Origin: Chloroflexota bacterium
GTDB lineage: Bacteria > Chloroflexota > Dehalococcoidia > GIF9 > UBA5629
NCBI GenBank assembly: GCA_026389655.1
Contig: JAPLHL010000479.1
Span: 1-7,705, forward strand
Direction of reading: 5' to 3'
DNA length: 7,705 nucleotides
The notes under the pieces were generated by a model, which was not told the DNA's origin, did no database searches, and was given only the letters and a program-made list of their open reading frames with translations. Shown here in pieces: positions 1 to 6,191 of this stretch; the stretch's first letter is position 1, and each line of letters begins with the position of its first letter. The position numbers were made by a program, and so were the translations under genes.

Positions 1-23
1 ACAAAGACACACTAAAACTCCAA

Positions 24-53
24 TTTCCATTTATGCGCTTCGTGACTTATAAT
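24..53 (+). promoter_or_regulatory. possible upstream sigma70-type promoter
   Basis: TTTCCA (24-29) is followed after 18 bases by a perfect TATAAT (48-53). The -35 box matches the consensus at four of six positions, so the call rests mainly on the -10 box. It lies 119 bases before the regulator start and would give a long leader. One arm of an 11-bp inverted repeat (28-38) begins at the end of the -35 box and runs into the spacer. It could be a second promoter for the regulator, or chance in AT-rich DNA. Confidence 0.3.
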
Positions 54-82
54 ATCGGCAGATTTCGAGGCCGCCGACCCCA

Positions 83-112
83 TTGACACCATTCCGGCAG
101 ATATAGTAATAT
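83..112 (+). promoter_or_regulatory. sigma70-type promoter of the ArsR-family gene
   Basis: A consensus TTGACA (83-88) is separated by 18 bases from TAATAT (107-112), which matches TATAAT at four of six positions. Transcription would start around 119-120, about 52 bases before the regulator's ATG at 172. An inverted repeat (103-133) covers the -10 box and the predicted start, as expected for autorepression. Confidence 0.5.
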
Positions 113-133
113 GTCATACAAGCTTAATACTAT
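103..133. promoter_or_regulatory. candidate operator, interrupted inverted repeat over the -10 box
   Basis: ATAGTAATATG (103-113) and CTTAATACTAT (123-133) pair as an inverted repeat at 9 of 11 positions around base 118. The left arm covers the -10 box at 107-112. Size and placement fit ArsR/SmtB operators, which are usually interrupted dyads over the repressor's own promoter. Assignment to the adjacent regulator is inference. Confidence 0.4.
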
Positions 134-171
134 TGTGCATGTGCGCATAAATGTAAAAGGACTAAGATAAA

Positions 172-516
172 ATGCGTGATTTACTCCAAATATTTAAAGC
201 CATGGCAGACGAAACAAGGCTCAGGATCCTTTATCTACTAATGGAACGGGAGGCCTGCGTACTGGAGATTAAACAGGCCATGCGGATCAGCCAGACCCGT
301 GCTTCCCGTAACCTCGGCATCCTCCATGACGCCGGACTTTTGCAAGCCCGCCGTGAGGGACCGCTGGTATTCTATTCTTTGGATACTAAATTTATTAAAC
401 AGAACTGCAACGGCCTCGAAGCAATGGTCAAACAGGCCTTTGATTTGGACCAGACAGCCCTCCTGCACCGCGAACGGCTGAAGAGGCCGGTGGCCAGGCT
501 GACAGATACAGACTAG
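172..516 (+). CDS. ArsR/SmtB-family winged-helix transcriptional regulator
   Basis: Encodes a 114-residue protein of typical ArsR-family size. The N-terminal segment (FKAMADETRLRIL, residues 8-20) is the family's hallmark helix. Residues about 30-58 hold the helix-turn-helix, with the recognition-helix pattern SQTRASRNLGILHDAGL (40-56), followed by the wing at about 58-70. The metal-sensing motif of classic ArsR proteins (ELCVCDL) appears here as EACVLEI, so only Cys29 of the Cys-x-Cys pair is present; another Cys is at 79. Arsenic-type sensing by that pair is therefore unlikely, and the signal is unknown. AAAAGGA at 155-161 supports the ATG at 172, with ten bases of spacing. It stands 95 bases upstream of the hydrogenase genes on the same strand and has its own promoter, so it is a plausible local regulator of hydrogenase expression. 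Family assignment is firm; the target genes are inferred. Confidence 0.9.
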   Translation: MRDLLQIFKAMADETRLRILYLLMEREACVLEIKQAMRISQTRASRNLGILHDAGLLQARREGPLVFYSLDTKFIKQNCNGLEAMVKQAFDLDQTALLHRERLKRPVARLTDTD

Positions 517-540
517 GCAATTTTAATACACGCATTACAA

Positions 541-570
541 TTGACAATTTACTGCATTTGGTAGTTTAAT
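541..570 (+). promoter_or_regulatory. sigma70-type promoter of the hydrogenase operon
   Basis: A perfect TTGACA (541-546) and TTTAAT (565-570, five of six matches to TATAAT) are separated by 18 bases. Transcription would start near 577, about 35 bases before mvhD. GTAGTTTAATTAC (561-573) is a near-palindrome over the -10 box, and its TAGT element resembles the arms of the dyad at 103-133. This could be a shared binding site, but the similarity is short. Confidence 0.5.
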
Positions 571-611
571 TACTGAGGCCTGCAGACGGTCAATATCGTA
601 TATAAACTGAT

Positions 612-1037
612 ATGACAGACTTCGAACCTAAGATCGTCGCATTTCTATGCAACTGGTGTTCATACCGCGGGGCGGACCTGGCAGGGACCTCTAGAATGAA
701 GTGCGCTGCCAATGTGCGTGCCATCCGCGTTATGTGCAGCGGCCGTGTCGAACCCGCCTTCATCCTCCGTGCCTTTGAACTCGGCGCCGATGGTGTGCTG
801 GTACTGGGATGCCACCCCGGCGACTGTCATTACGCAGAAGGCAACTACAAAGCCCTTCGCCGTATGATGCTCCTGAAAAGGACCCTCAAGCAGCTCGGCA
901 TCGAGGAGGAAAGGTTCCAATTAGACTGGGTCTCCGCTTCCGAAGGTGACCGCTTTTCGCATATAGTCAACGAAATGACCGAGAAAGTCAGGGCCTTAGG
1001 CCCCTTTAAACTAAAAGAGGAGTCGAAAGTTGGCTAA
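612..1037 (+). CDS. mvhD: MvhD-like [2Fe-2S] subunit of F420-non-reducing hydrogenase
   Basis: Encodes 141 residues, the usual length of the MvhD/FlpD family. In methanogens MvhD carries electrons between the MvhAG hydrogenase and HdrA of heterodisulfide reductase. The sequence starts with the family signature PKIVAFLCNWCSYRGADLAG (6-25; Cys13 and Cys16), then IRVMCSGRVEPAFILRAF (38-55; Cys42) and GADGVLVLGCHPGDCHY (58-74; Cys67 and Cys72), which contain the cluster-binding cysteines. An additional Cys31 occurs where I recall a Tyr in most relatives (YPxNVR). No Shine-Dalgarno sequence precedes the ATG; instead TATAAA lies at 601-606, only five bases away. Protein homology still makes this start the best one. 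The 3' end overlaps mvhG by 8 bases, implying translational coupling. No hdr genes are present in the window, so the electron-accepting partner must be encoded elsewhere or be different. Confidence 0.93.
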   Translation: MTDFEPKIVAFLCNWCSYRGADLAGTSRMKCAANVRAIRVMCSGRVEPAFILRAFELGADGVLVLGCHPGDCHYAEGNYKALRRMMLLKRTLKQLGIEEERFQLDWVSASEGDRFSHIVNEMTEKVRALGPFKLKEESKVG

Positions 1038-1992
1038 ACTCCAGGTTGCCCTGTACTGGGCCGCCTCCTGCGGCGGCTGTGAAATAGCCACCCTTGCTAT
1101 CGGCGATAAGATACTCAAGCTCGCCGAAGCAGCCGATATTGTATTCTGGCCGGTTGCCATCGATGCCAAGTATGCAGACGTTGAGAAGATGTCCGACCAG
1201 AGCATCGATGCCTGCCTGTTCAACGGCGCCATCCGTAATTCCGAGAATGAACACATGGCTAAATTGCTCCGGCAAAAATCAAAGCTTATGATCGCCTACG
1301 GCTCATGCGCCTATGAAGGCTGCATACCGGGCCTGGCCAATTTTTTCACTAGCAAAATGATACTGGATAGCGTCTACCTGGATAACCCGTCCACCGACAA
1401 TGCTGCCAAAGTATTGCCGAAGACTAAAACCACCGTCCCCGAGGGGGAACTGGACCTGCCGGAATTTTATAACACGGTCAGGACCCTGGCACAGACGGTT
1501 GACGTGGACTATTTCGTTCCCGGCTGCCCCCCGGAGGAGAAGACGACCTGGCTGGCGCTGGAAGCCCTGATAAGCGGAAAATTGCCGCTAAAGGGCACGG
1601 TCATCGCCCATCCTGCCAGCGCAGTCTGCACCGATTGCCCCCGTATAAAACATGAAAAGAAAATCAAAGCCTTTCACAGGCCCTATGAACTTGCACCCGA
1701 GCCCGATAAATGCCTGCTCGAGCAGGGTTTCCTGTGTTACGGCGTGGCCACACGCGGCGGCTGCGGCGCCCCCTGCCCCCAGGCCAACATGCCCTGCACC
1801 GGCTGCTATGGCCCGGTCGAGGGCGTGCGCGACCAGGGCAGCCATTTCCTCACCGCACTGGCGTCCATCGTCGACTCAAACGACCCCGAAGAGATAGAGA
1901 AGATCCTCGACGGCATCGTCGATCCGGCAGGAACGGCCTACCGCTATAGCCTGGCCGACTCTATGATAAACAGGGCGAGGATCAAGCCATGA
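1030..1992 (+). CDS. mvhG: F420-non-reducing [NiFe]-hydrogenase small subunit, MvhG-like
   Basis: Encodes the 320-residue electron-transfer subunit that takes electrons from the Ni-Fe site of MvhA and passes them to MvhD. The proximal [4Fe-4S] cluster ligands are visible as CGGC (Cys14, Cys17), GSCAYEG (Cys93) and PGCPPE (Cys166). Two further clusters are indicated by CTDC (200, 203), Cys228, Cys236, GGCGAPC (245, 249) and CTGC (256, 259). There is no twin-arginine signal peptide or membrane anchor, so the enzyme is cytoplasmic. The start is a TTG at 1030, inside the end of mvhD; GAGGAG at 1017-1022 lies seven bases upstream, and the protein begins directly with the conserved N-terminus (KLQVALYWAASCGGCE). 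The stop overlaps the mvhA start in an ATGA. All expected cysteines are present, so the gene looks functional. Confidence 0.95.
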   Translation: MAKLQVALYWAASCGGCEIATLAIGDKILKLAEAADIVFWPVAIDAKYADVEKMSDQSIDACLFNGAIRNSENEHMAKLLRQKSKLMIAYGSCAYEGCIPGLANFFTSKMILDSVYLDNPSTDNAAKVLPKTKTTVPEGELDLPEFYNTVRTLAQTVDVDYFVPGCPPEEKTTWLALEALISGKLPLKGTVIAHPASAVCTDCPRIKHEKKIKAFHRPYELAPEPDKCLLEQGFLCYGVATRGGCGAPCPQANMPCTGCYGPVEGVRDQGSHFLTALASIVDSNDPEEIEKILDGIVDPAGTAYRYSLADSMINRARIKP

Positions 1993-3449
1993 GAAAGATA
2001 ATAATCGACCCTATCACCAGGCTTGAGGGACACGGCAAGATCACTATCTTCCTCAATGACGACGGCAGCGTAGCCAATGTCTACCTGCAGATACCCGAAC
2101 TGCGCGGCTTCGAAAAGTTCTGCGAAGGCCGCCCCGTTGAAGACATGCCCCAGATCACACAGCGTATCTGCGGTGTCTGCCCCGAAGCACATCACATGGC
2201 AGCCACCAAAGCGCTGGACGATATGTTCCGCACCGAGCCAACCAGCACGGCAAAAAAGATACGCGAGCTGCTTTACAGCGCATTCTATGTTACCGATCAC
2301 ACCACTCATTTTTATATTTTGGGCGGGCCGGATTTCATCATGGGACCCGATGCCCCGGTGGCCCAGCGCAATATCCTGGGCGTCATCGCCAAGGTAGGCA
2401 TGGAACTGGCCGGGCAGGTACTTAATACCCGCAAAGAGAACCACTGGATCATCCAGACAGTGGGCGGCAGGCAGATACACCCGGTCTTCGGCCTTCCGGG
2501 AGGCGTCAGCAAGAGCATCTCTGCTGAGGATAGAAAGCAAATTGAAGACATCGCCAAAAGGGATGTTGAGTTCGCCAAATTATCGCTGAAAGTATTCAAT
2601 GACATCGTACTGCAGAATAAAGCCTACGTGGACATGATAGTCAGCGATGCCTTTACACACCAGACCTACTACATGGGGCTGGTGGACGATAAGAACAAGG
2701 TCAATTTTTATGATGGCAAGGTCCGCGTGGTCGACCCGTCCGGCAAAGAATTTGCCAAATACGCGCCGCGCGACTACCTGGAGCATATTGCCGAGCACGT
2801 GGAACCCTGGAGCTATACCAAGTTCCCCTTCCTCAAGAAGGTAGGCTGGAAAGGTTTTGTGGACGGCAAAGACAGCGGTGTTTACCGGGCTACCCCTCTC
2901 TCCCGCCTCAACGCCGCCGACGGCATGGCTACCCCGCTGGCGCAGGAAGAATACCAGAAAATGTATTCCACGCTGGGTGGAAAACCTGTGCACCACACGC
3001 TGGCAACCCACTGGGCGCGCTTGATCGAGCTTCTTTACGCCGCCGAAAGGCTGCTCGAACTCAGCCAGGACAAGGAGATAACCGGCCCGAATATAAGGAA
3101 CATCCCAACCAATAAGCCGACTGAAGGCGTCGGCATAGTGGAGGCCCCGCGCGGTACGCTCACACACCACTATACCGCCGATGAAAAGGGCCTGATTAAG
3201 AAGTGCAACCTGATCGTAGGTACCACTAACAACCAGGCAGCCCTGTTTATGTCAGTCAAGAAGGCGGCGGAAGCGTTGATCAAACCGGGCAAGGACATAC
3301 CCGAATCGCTTTTGGACCAGATAGAGATGGCATGGAGGCCGTACGACCCCTGTATGTCCTGCTCTACACATACATTACCGGGCACTATGCCTCTGGAAGT
3401 GACCGTATACGACCCGCGCGGAAACGTTGTAAAAACGTTGTCCCGCTGA
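1989..3449 (+). CDS. mvhA: F420-non-reducing [NiFe]-hydrogenase large subunit, MvhA-like
   Basis: Encodes the 486-residue catalytic subunit that binds the Ni-Fe(CN)2CO centre and interconverts H2 with protons and electrons. The N-terminal DPITRLEGHGKI segment (7-18, with Arg11 and Glu13) and the motif RICGVCPEAHH (59-69; Cys61, Cys64) supply the first pair of metal ligands. The C-terminal DPCMSCSTH (453-461; Cys455, Cys458, His461) supplies the second pair. A 25-residue tail follows His461; in this family such tails are normally removed by a dedicated maturation protease, for which no gene is seen here. The ATG overlaps the mvhG stop by four bases (ATGA), and GAGGA at 1977-1981 is well placed. 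The reading frame is intact throughout. Similarity to group 3c enzymes is clear from the neighbouring MvhD and MvhG; the exact subgroup would need a phylogeny. Confidence 0.95.
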   Translation: MRKIIIDPITRLEGHGKITIFLNDDGSVANVYLQIPELRGFEKFCEGRPVEDMPQITQRICGVCPEAHHMAATKALDDMFRTEPTSTAKKIRELLYSAFYVTDHTTHFYILGGPDFIMGPDAPVAQRNILGVIAKVGMELAGQVLNTRKENHWIIQTVGGRQIHPVFGLPGGVSKSISAEDRKQIEDIAKRDVEFAKLSLKVFNDIVLQNKAYVDMIVSDAFTHQTYYMGLVDDKNKVNFYDGKVRVVDPSGKEFAKYAPRDYLEHIAEHVEPWSYTKFPFLKKVGWKGFVDGKDSGVYRATPLSRLNAADGMATPLAQEEYQKMYSTLGGKPVHHTLATHWARLIELLYAAERLLELSQDKEITGPNIRNIPTNKPTEGVGIVEAPRGTLTHHYTADEKGLIKKCNLIVGTTNNQAALFMSVKKAAEALIKPGKDIPESLLDQIEMAWRPYDPCMSCSTHTLPGTMPLEVTVYDPRGNVVKTLSR

Positions 3450-3474
3450 TTTATTAAAAAAATGTTTTTAGCTT

Positions 3475-3506
3475 AATAGGTTTAATTTACGAATTAGATA
3501 CCTATT
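3475..3506 (+). other. AT-rich hairpin in the mvhA-hydB gap, possible weak terminator or processing site
   Basis: AATAGGT (3475-3481) pairs exactly with ACCTATT (3500-3506). Inside it TAATT (3483-3487) pairs with AATTA (3492-3496) around a TACG loop, leaving a small asymmetric internal loop. Just upstream, A-rich and T-rich runs (3456-3469) could form another weak stem. No GC-rich stem or terminal T run is present, so it is not a standard intrinsic terminator. It lies in the 122-base gap that separates the two hydrogenase gene sets. I see no convincing promoter in this gap. Confidence 0.3.
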
Positions 3507-3571
3507 TATGAACATATTTACATATGCTGCATAGTGTTAAATGCAAATAAAATAACCTGAAGGAGTTGTGT

Positions 3572-4608
3572 ATGCAGAACAGGGTGATTTCCAGGAAAGA
3601 CCTGGCAGGCTTCGTCGATGAGTTGATCAAGACGAAGGCTGCAGGAGAGGTCATCGGTATCAAGGCCCAGGGTAACAAATTTAATTTCGGCCCGCTGAAG
3701 GGTGCCGCTGATCTGCGGCTTGACTATGACGTATCGCTGCTGCCTCCCAAAAAGTACTTCTTCCCGCAGGTTGAAACGGTCTTGAAGTACGAGGTCGGCA
3801 ATACACCTAAAGTTGAGCCGGTGGTCGAGGAAAAGACAATGTGTCTTGTCGGGGTACACCCCTTCGATATCAGGGCTTTGCAGCTCTTCGATGCGGTGTA
3901 CGGGGGCAATAACCCCGACCCCAATTATTTCCTCAAGCGTAACAACTCTACCATCATTGGCGTTGACTGTCTTAACCCCATCCCCAAGTCTTTCGCCGCC
4001 AGCATGGGTACGGCCACTACCAAGGAAGGCTTTGACCTGATGCTGACCGATATCGGCGGCGATTATTTCGTGACCGTGGGCACAAATAAAGGCGACAACC
4101 TGATTAAGAAACATGCTAAATCCAGGGAAGGCACGTCCGCCGATCAGGAAAAGCGCGACAAGGTACGCAAAGATGCCCTGAAAAAATATAAGGTATCCCT
4201 CAATATGAAGCCGGATGAGATACCTGCCTTGCTCGATGCTATGTGGGAAAGCGGAATATTTAAGGATAAAGCGGCCTCCTGCTTTAGCTGCGGGTCATGC
4301 GTCATGGTCTGTCCGACCTGCGTTTGCTTCGACGTGCAGGACGATATGGCCCTTAGCCTGAAGGGCGGCGAACGCTATCGCCGCTGGGACGCCTGCATGC
4401 TTAGTGAGTTCGCCAAGGTGGCCAGCGGAGAAAACTTCCGGAACATAAAGAACAGAGGTTCCGCCACCGCATGTACCGTAAGGGCAAGTACCTGTTAGAA
4501 CGCTATAAGTTCCTGGGTTGCGTGGGCTGCGGCAGATGCGGTACCGCCTGCCTGGCGGAAATTGCCCTGCCGGCCGATACTTTCAATCTGCTCAAGGAGG
4601 CGAAATAA
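3572..4608 (+). CDS. hydB: sulfhydrogenase beta subunit, 4Fe-4S protein (HydB-like), frameshifted
   Basis: HydB links the HydAD hydrogenase core to the flavin subunit HydG through two [4Fe-4S] clusters. The first motif, CFSCGSCVMVCP, supplies Cys237, 240, 243 and 247. As given, the frame breaks after Arg290 (codon CGG, 4439-4441) and would end at TAG 4496-4498 after 18 unrelated residues. In the -1 frame from 4441 the protein continues in full homologous style (EHKEQRFRHRMYRKGKYLLE, then CVGCGRCGTACL) to TAA 4606-4608. One extra base, most simply a G turning GG into GGG at 4440-4441, restores a 345-residue protein, normal for the family, with the second cluster at Cys317, 320, 323 and 327. 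No slippery heptamer is visible, so programmed slippage is unlikely; an assembly error or a real mutation fits better. The start is ATG 3572 with AAGGAG at 3560-3565; a TTG six bases earlier abuts that site. The restored stop overlaps hydG by one base. Confidence 0.88.
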
Positions 4609-5450
4609 TGGTTATGCAGCTAACGGCAAAGCAGTCAATCCACCTGCCGCGCATCGCCGAGATCGTGCGGGTGGATACGCTCAGCGACAGGGAAAAGGTA
4701 TTCGAGTTTAAATTCGATGACGGCAAAGAGCTCGGGCAGAAGCCGGGCCAGTTCGTTGAGATATCAATCTTCGGCATCGGCGAGGCCCCTATCTCGGTCA
4801 CTTCCTCGCCTACTCATAAAGGATCATTCGAGCTGGCCGTCAGGGCCACCGGGAGCGTCACCAACAAACTACATACACTGGGAAAGGGCGCAAAGGTCGG
4901 AATCAGGGGTCCTTTCGGTAACGGCTTTCCCCTGGATACGCTCAAGGGTGAGGATATCCTCTTCGTGGCCGGCGGCATCGGCCTCTTCCCACTGCGTTCT
5001 TTGATCAACTACGTACTGGATACCCGCAAGGATTTTGGCGAGGTAACCACGCTTTTCGGCTGCCGTTCCCCGCAGGAAAGGCTGTTCATCGGCCAACTCC
5101 AGGAATGGAACACCTGCAAAGATATGTGCTTCATGGAAACCGTCGACAGGTGCTCGGATGACTCCTGGCAGGGCAATGTCGGTGTTATCACCACACTGTT
5201 CCCCAAGATATCGTTCGACGCATCAAAAACGTTCGCAATTGTAGTAGGCCCGCCTATCATGTACCGCTTCGTCATCGCCGAGTGCCTGAAGAAGGGACTT
5301 GCGGAAGACCACATTATCATGTCGTTGGAACGCAGGATGAAATGCGGCGTGGGCAAGTGCGGCCATTGCCAGATCAACGGCCTGTACTGTTGCCAGGAGG
5401 GCCCCGTCTTCACTTATGCCCAGGTAAGGTCATTAAAGGAGGCCGTATAA
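4608..5450 (+). CDS. hydG: sulfhydrogenase gamma subunit, FAD/NAD(P)-binding (HydG-like)
   Basis: Encodes a 280-residue ferredoxin-reductase-like protein, the subunit where NAD(P)H is formed or oxidised in group 3b-type hydrogenases. The N-terminal beta-barrel binds FAD, with APISVTSSP (60-68) in the position of the usual RxYS flavin motif and IRGPFGNGF at 99-107. The Rossmann half shows VAGGIGLFPLRSL (120-132) and GPPIMYRF (214-221), typical of the NAD(P) domain. A C-terminal [2Fe-2S] site is marked by CGVGKCGHC (Cys246, 251, 254) and Cys262 before QEGPVF, as in PyrK and HydG. GGAGG (4596-4600) lies seven bases before the ATG at 4608, and homology begins just after it. An in-frame ATG at 4518 lies within hydB coding sequence and is not the likely start. 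The stop is directly adjacent to the hydD start. NADP versus NAD preference cannot be read from sequence. Confidence 0.93.
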   Translation: MVMQLTAKQSIHLPRIAEIVRVDTLSDREKVFEFKFDDGKELGQKPGQFVEISIFGIGEAPISVTSSPTHKGSFELAVRATGSVTNKLHTLGKGAKVGIRGPFGNGFPLDTLKGEDILFVAGGIGLFPLRSLINYVLDTRKDFGEVTTLFGCRSPQERLFIGQLQEWNTCKDMCFMETVDRCSDDSWQGNVGVITTLFPKISFDASKTFAIVVGPPIMYRFVIAECLKKGLAEDHIIMSLERRMKCGVGKCGHCQINGLYCCQEGPVFTYAQVRSLKEAV

Positions 5451-6191
5451 ATGAAACCAAGAGTTGCTTTCTTCGATTTCACAGGCTGTGAGGGCTGCCA
5501 GCTCGAAGTGCTGAACTTCGAATTGGAGATTGTAGACCTTATCACTGCAGTGGATATAGTGGAATTCCGCGAGGCCAGCTCAGATCATTCCGATAATTAC
5601 GATATCGCTTTCATCGAGGGCAGCATCACCACCGAGAAGGACATCGCACGTATACAGGACATACGCAGCAAGGCCAAGGTGCTGATCGCGCTGGGCGCCT
5701 GTGCCTGCACCGGCGGCGTCAACAGCTTGAAAAACTATTACACCATGGAGGAAAACCTTAAGGTGGTATACGGCGAGAACGCTAAATGGTACAAGACCAT
5801 ACCCACCCGCCCGATAAATGGTGTGGTGCCGGTCGAGTTCTTCCTTCACGGCTGCCCGCCCAACCGGGTAGAGGTGGTCAGGTTAATCAAGTGCCTTCTA
5901 ACAGGCAAGAAATTCGAGCAGTGCCACAATCCCGTCTGCGTGGAATGCAAGCTGGCCGAGAACATCTGCGCCTTCGAGCGCGGCGAGTTCTGCCTGGGAC
6001 CAGTGACCCGCGGCGGCTGCAACGCCGTCTGCGTTACTGCAGGCAGGAAGTGCTGGGGCTGCCGCTCGCTGGTAGATGAACCCAACACCAATTCACAGAA
6101 AGACCTGCTGGCAAAATACGGCCTGACTGTGGATGGCGTGCTCAAGCAATTCAGAATCTTTAACGGCACTCTGGAGGTAGCAAAATCATGA
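5451..6191 (+). CDS. hydD: sulfhydrogenase delta subunit, [NiFe]-hydrogenase small subunit (HydD-like)
   Basis: Encodes the 246-residue electron-transfer partner of HydA. The proximal cluster ligands are CEGC (Cys13, Cys16), GACACTGG (Cys84) and HGCPPN (Cys135). The C-terminal half holds ligands for two more [4Fe-4S] clusters: CHNPVCVEC (158, 163, 166), Cys173, Cys181, GGCNAVC (190, 194) and CWGC (201, 204). It is shorter than MvhG and closer in style to the group 3b delta subunits. There is no signal peptide, so it should be cytoplasmic. AAAGGAGG at 5435-5442 lies eight bases before the ATG, and the gene begins on the base after the hydG stop. Its own stop overlaps hydA in an ATGA. The gene looks intact, in contrast to the flanking hydB and hydA. 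Confidence 0.94.
   Translation: MKPRVAFFDFTGCEGCQLEVLNFELEIVDLITAVDIVEFREASSDHSDNYDIAFIEGSITTEKDIARIQDIRSKAKVLIALGACACTGGVNSLKNYYTMEENLKVVYGENAKWYKTIPTRPINGVVPVEFFLHGCPPNRVEVVRLIKCLLTGKKFEQCHNPVCVECKLAENICAFERGEFCLGPVTRGGCNAVCVTAGRKCWGCRSLVDEPNTNSQKDLLAKYGLTVDGVLKQFRIFNGTLEVAKS

Larger units (their letters stand above)
28..153. repeat. 11-bp perfect inverted repeat, arms 104 bases apart
   Basis: CATTTATGCGC at 28-38 is the exact reverse complement of GCGCATAAATG at 143-153. The two arms bracket the promoter region of the ArsR-type regulator; the second arm lies just upstream of its ribosome binding site (AAAAGGA, 155-161). Paired protein-binding sites with DNA looping are one reading. The arms are too far apart for a convincing simple RNA hairpin. 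Confidence 0.4.

Noticed and set aside
3453..3478. Intrinsic terminator after mvhA from the A-run/T-run stem
   Set aside because: The stem is entirely A-T apart from a bulge, the loop is too short, and no T tract follows.
3566..3571. TTG start for hydB two codons upstream
   Set aside because: It abuts the AAGGAG ribosome binding site; the ATG at 3572 has correct spacing.
4430..4445. Programmed -1 frameshifting in hydB
   Set aside because: No slippery heptamer in the correct phase and no obvious reason for dual products; CGG to CCG re-pairing would be poor.
4496..4498. TAG at 4496-4498 as the true end of HydB
   Set aside because: The last 18 residues before it are unlike the family, while the -1 frame continues with conserved sequence and a cluster motif.
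4518..4607. Upstream in-frame ATG at 4518 extending HydG by 30 residues
   Set aside because: The extension overlaps the restored hydB coding frame including its second cysteine motif, has no homology-like sequence, and a GGAGG site lies just before ATG 4608.
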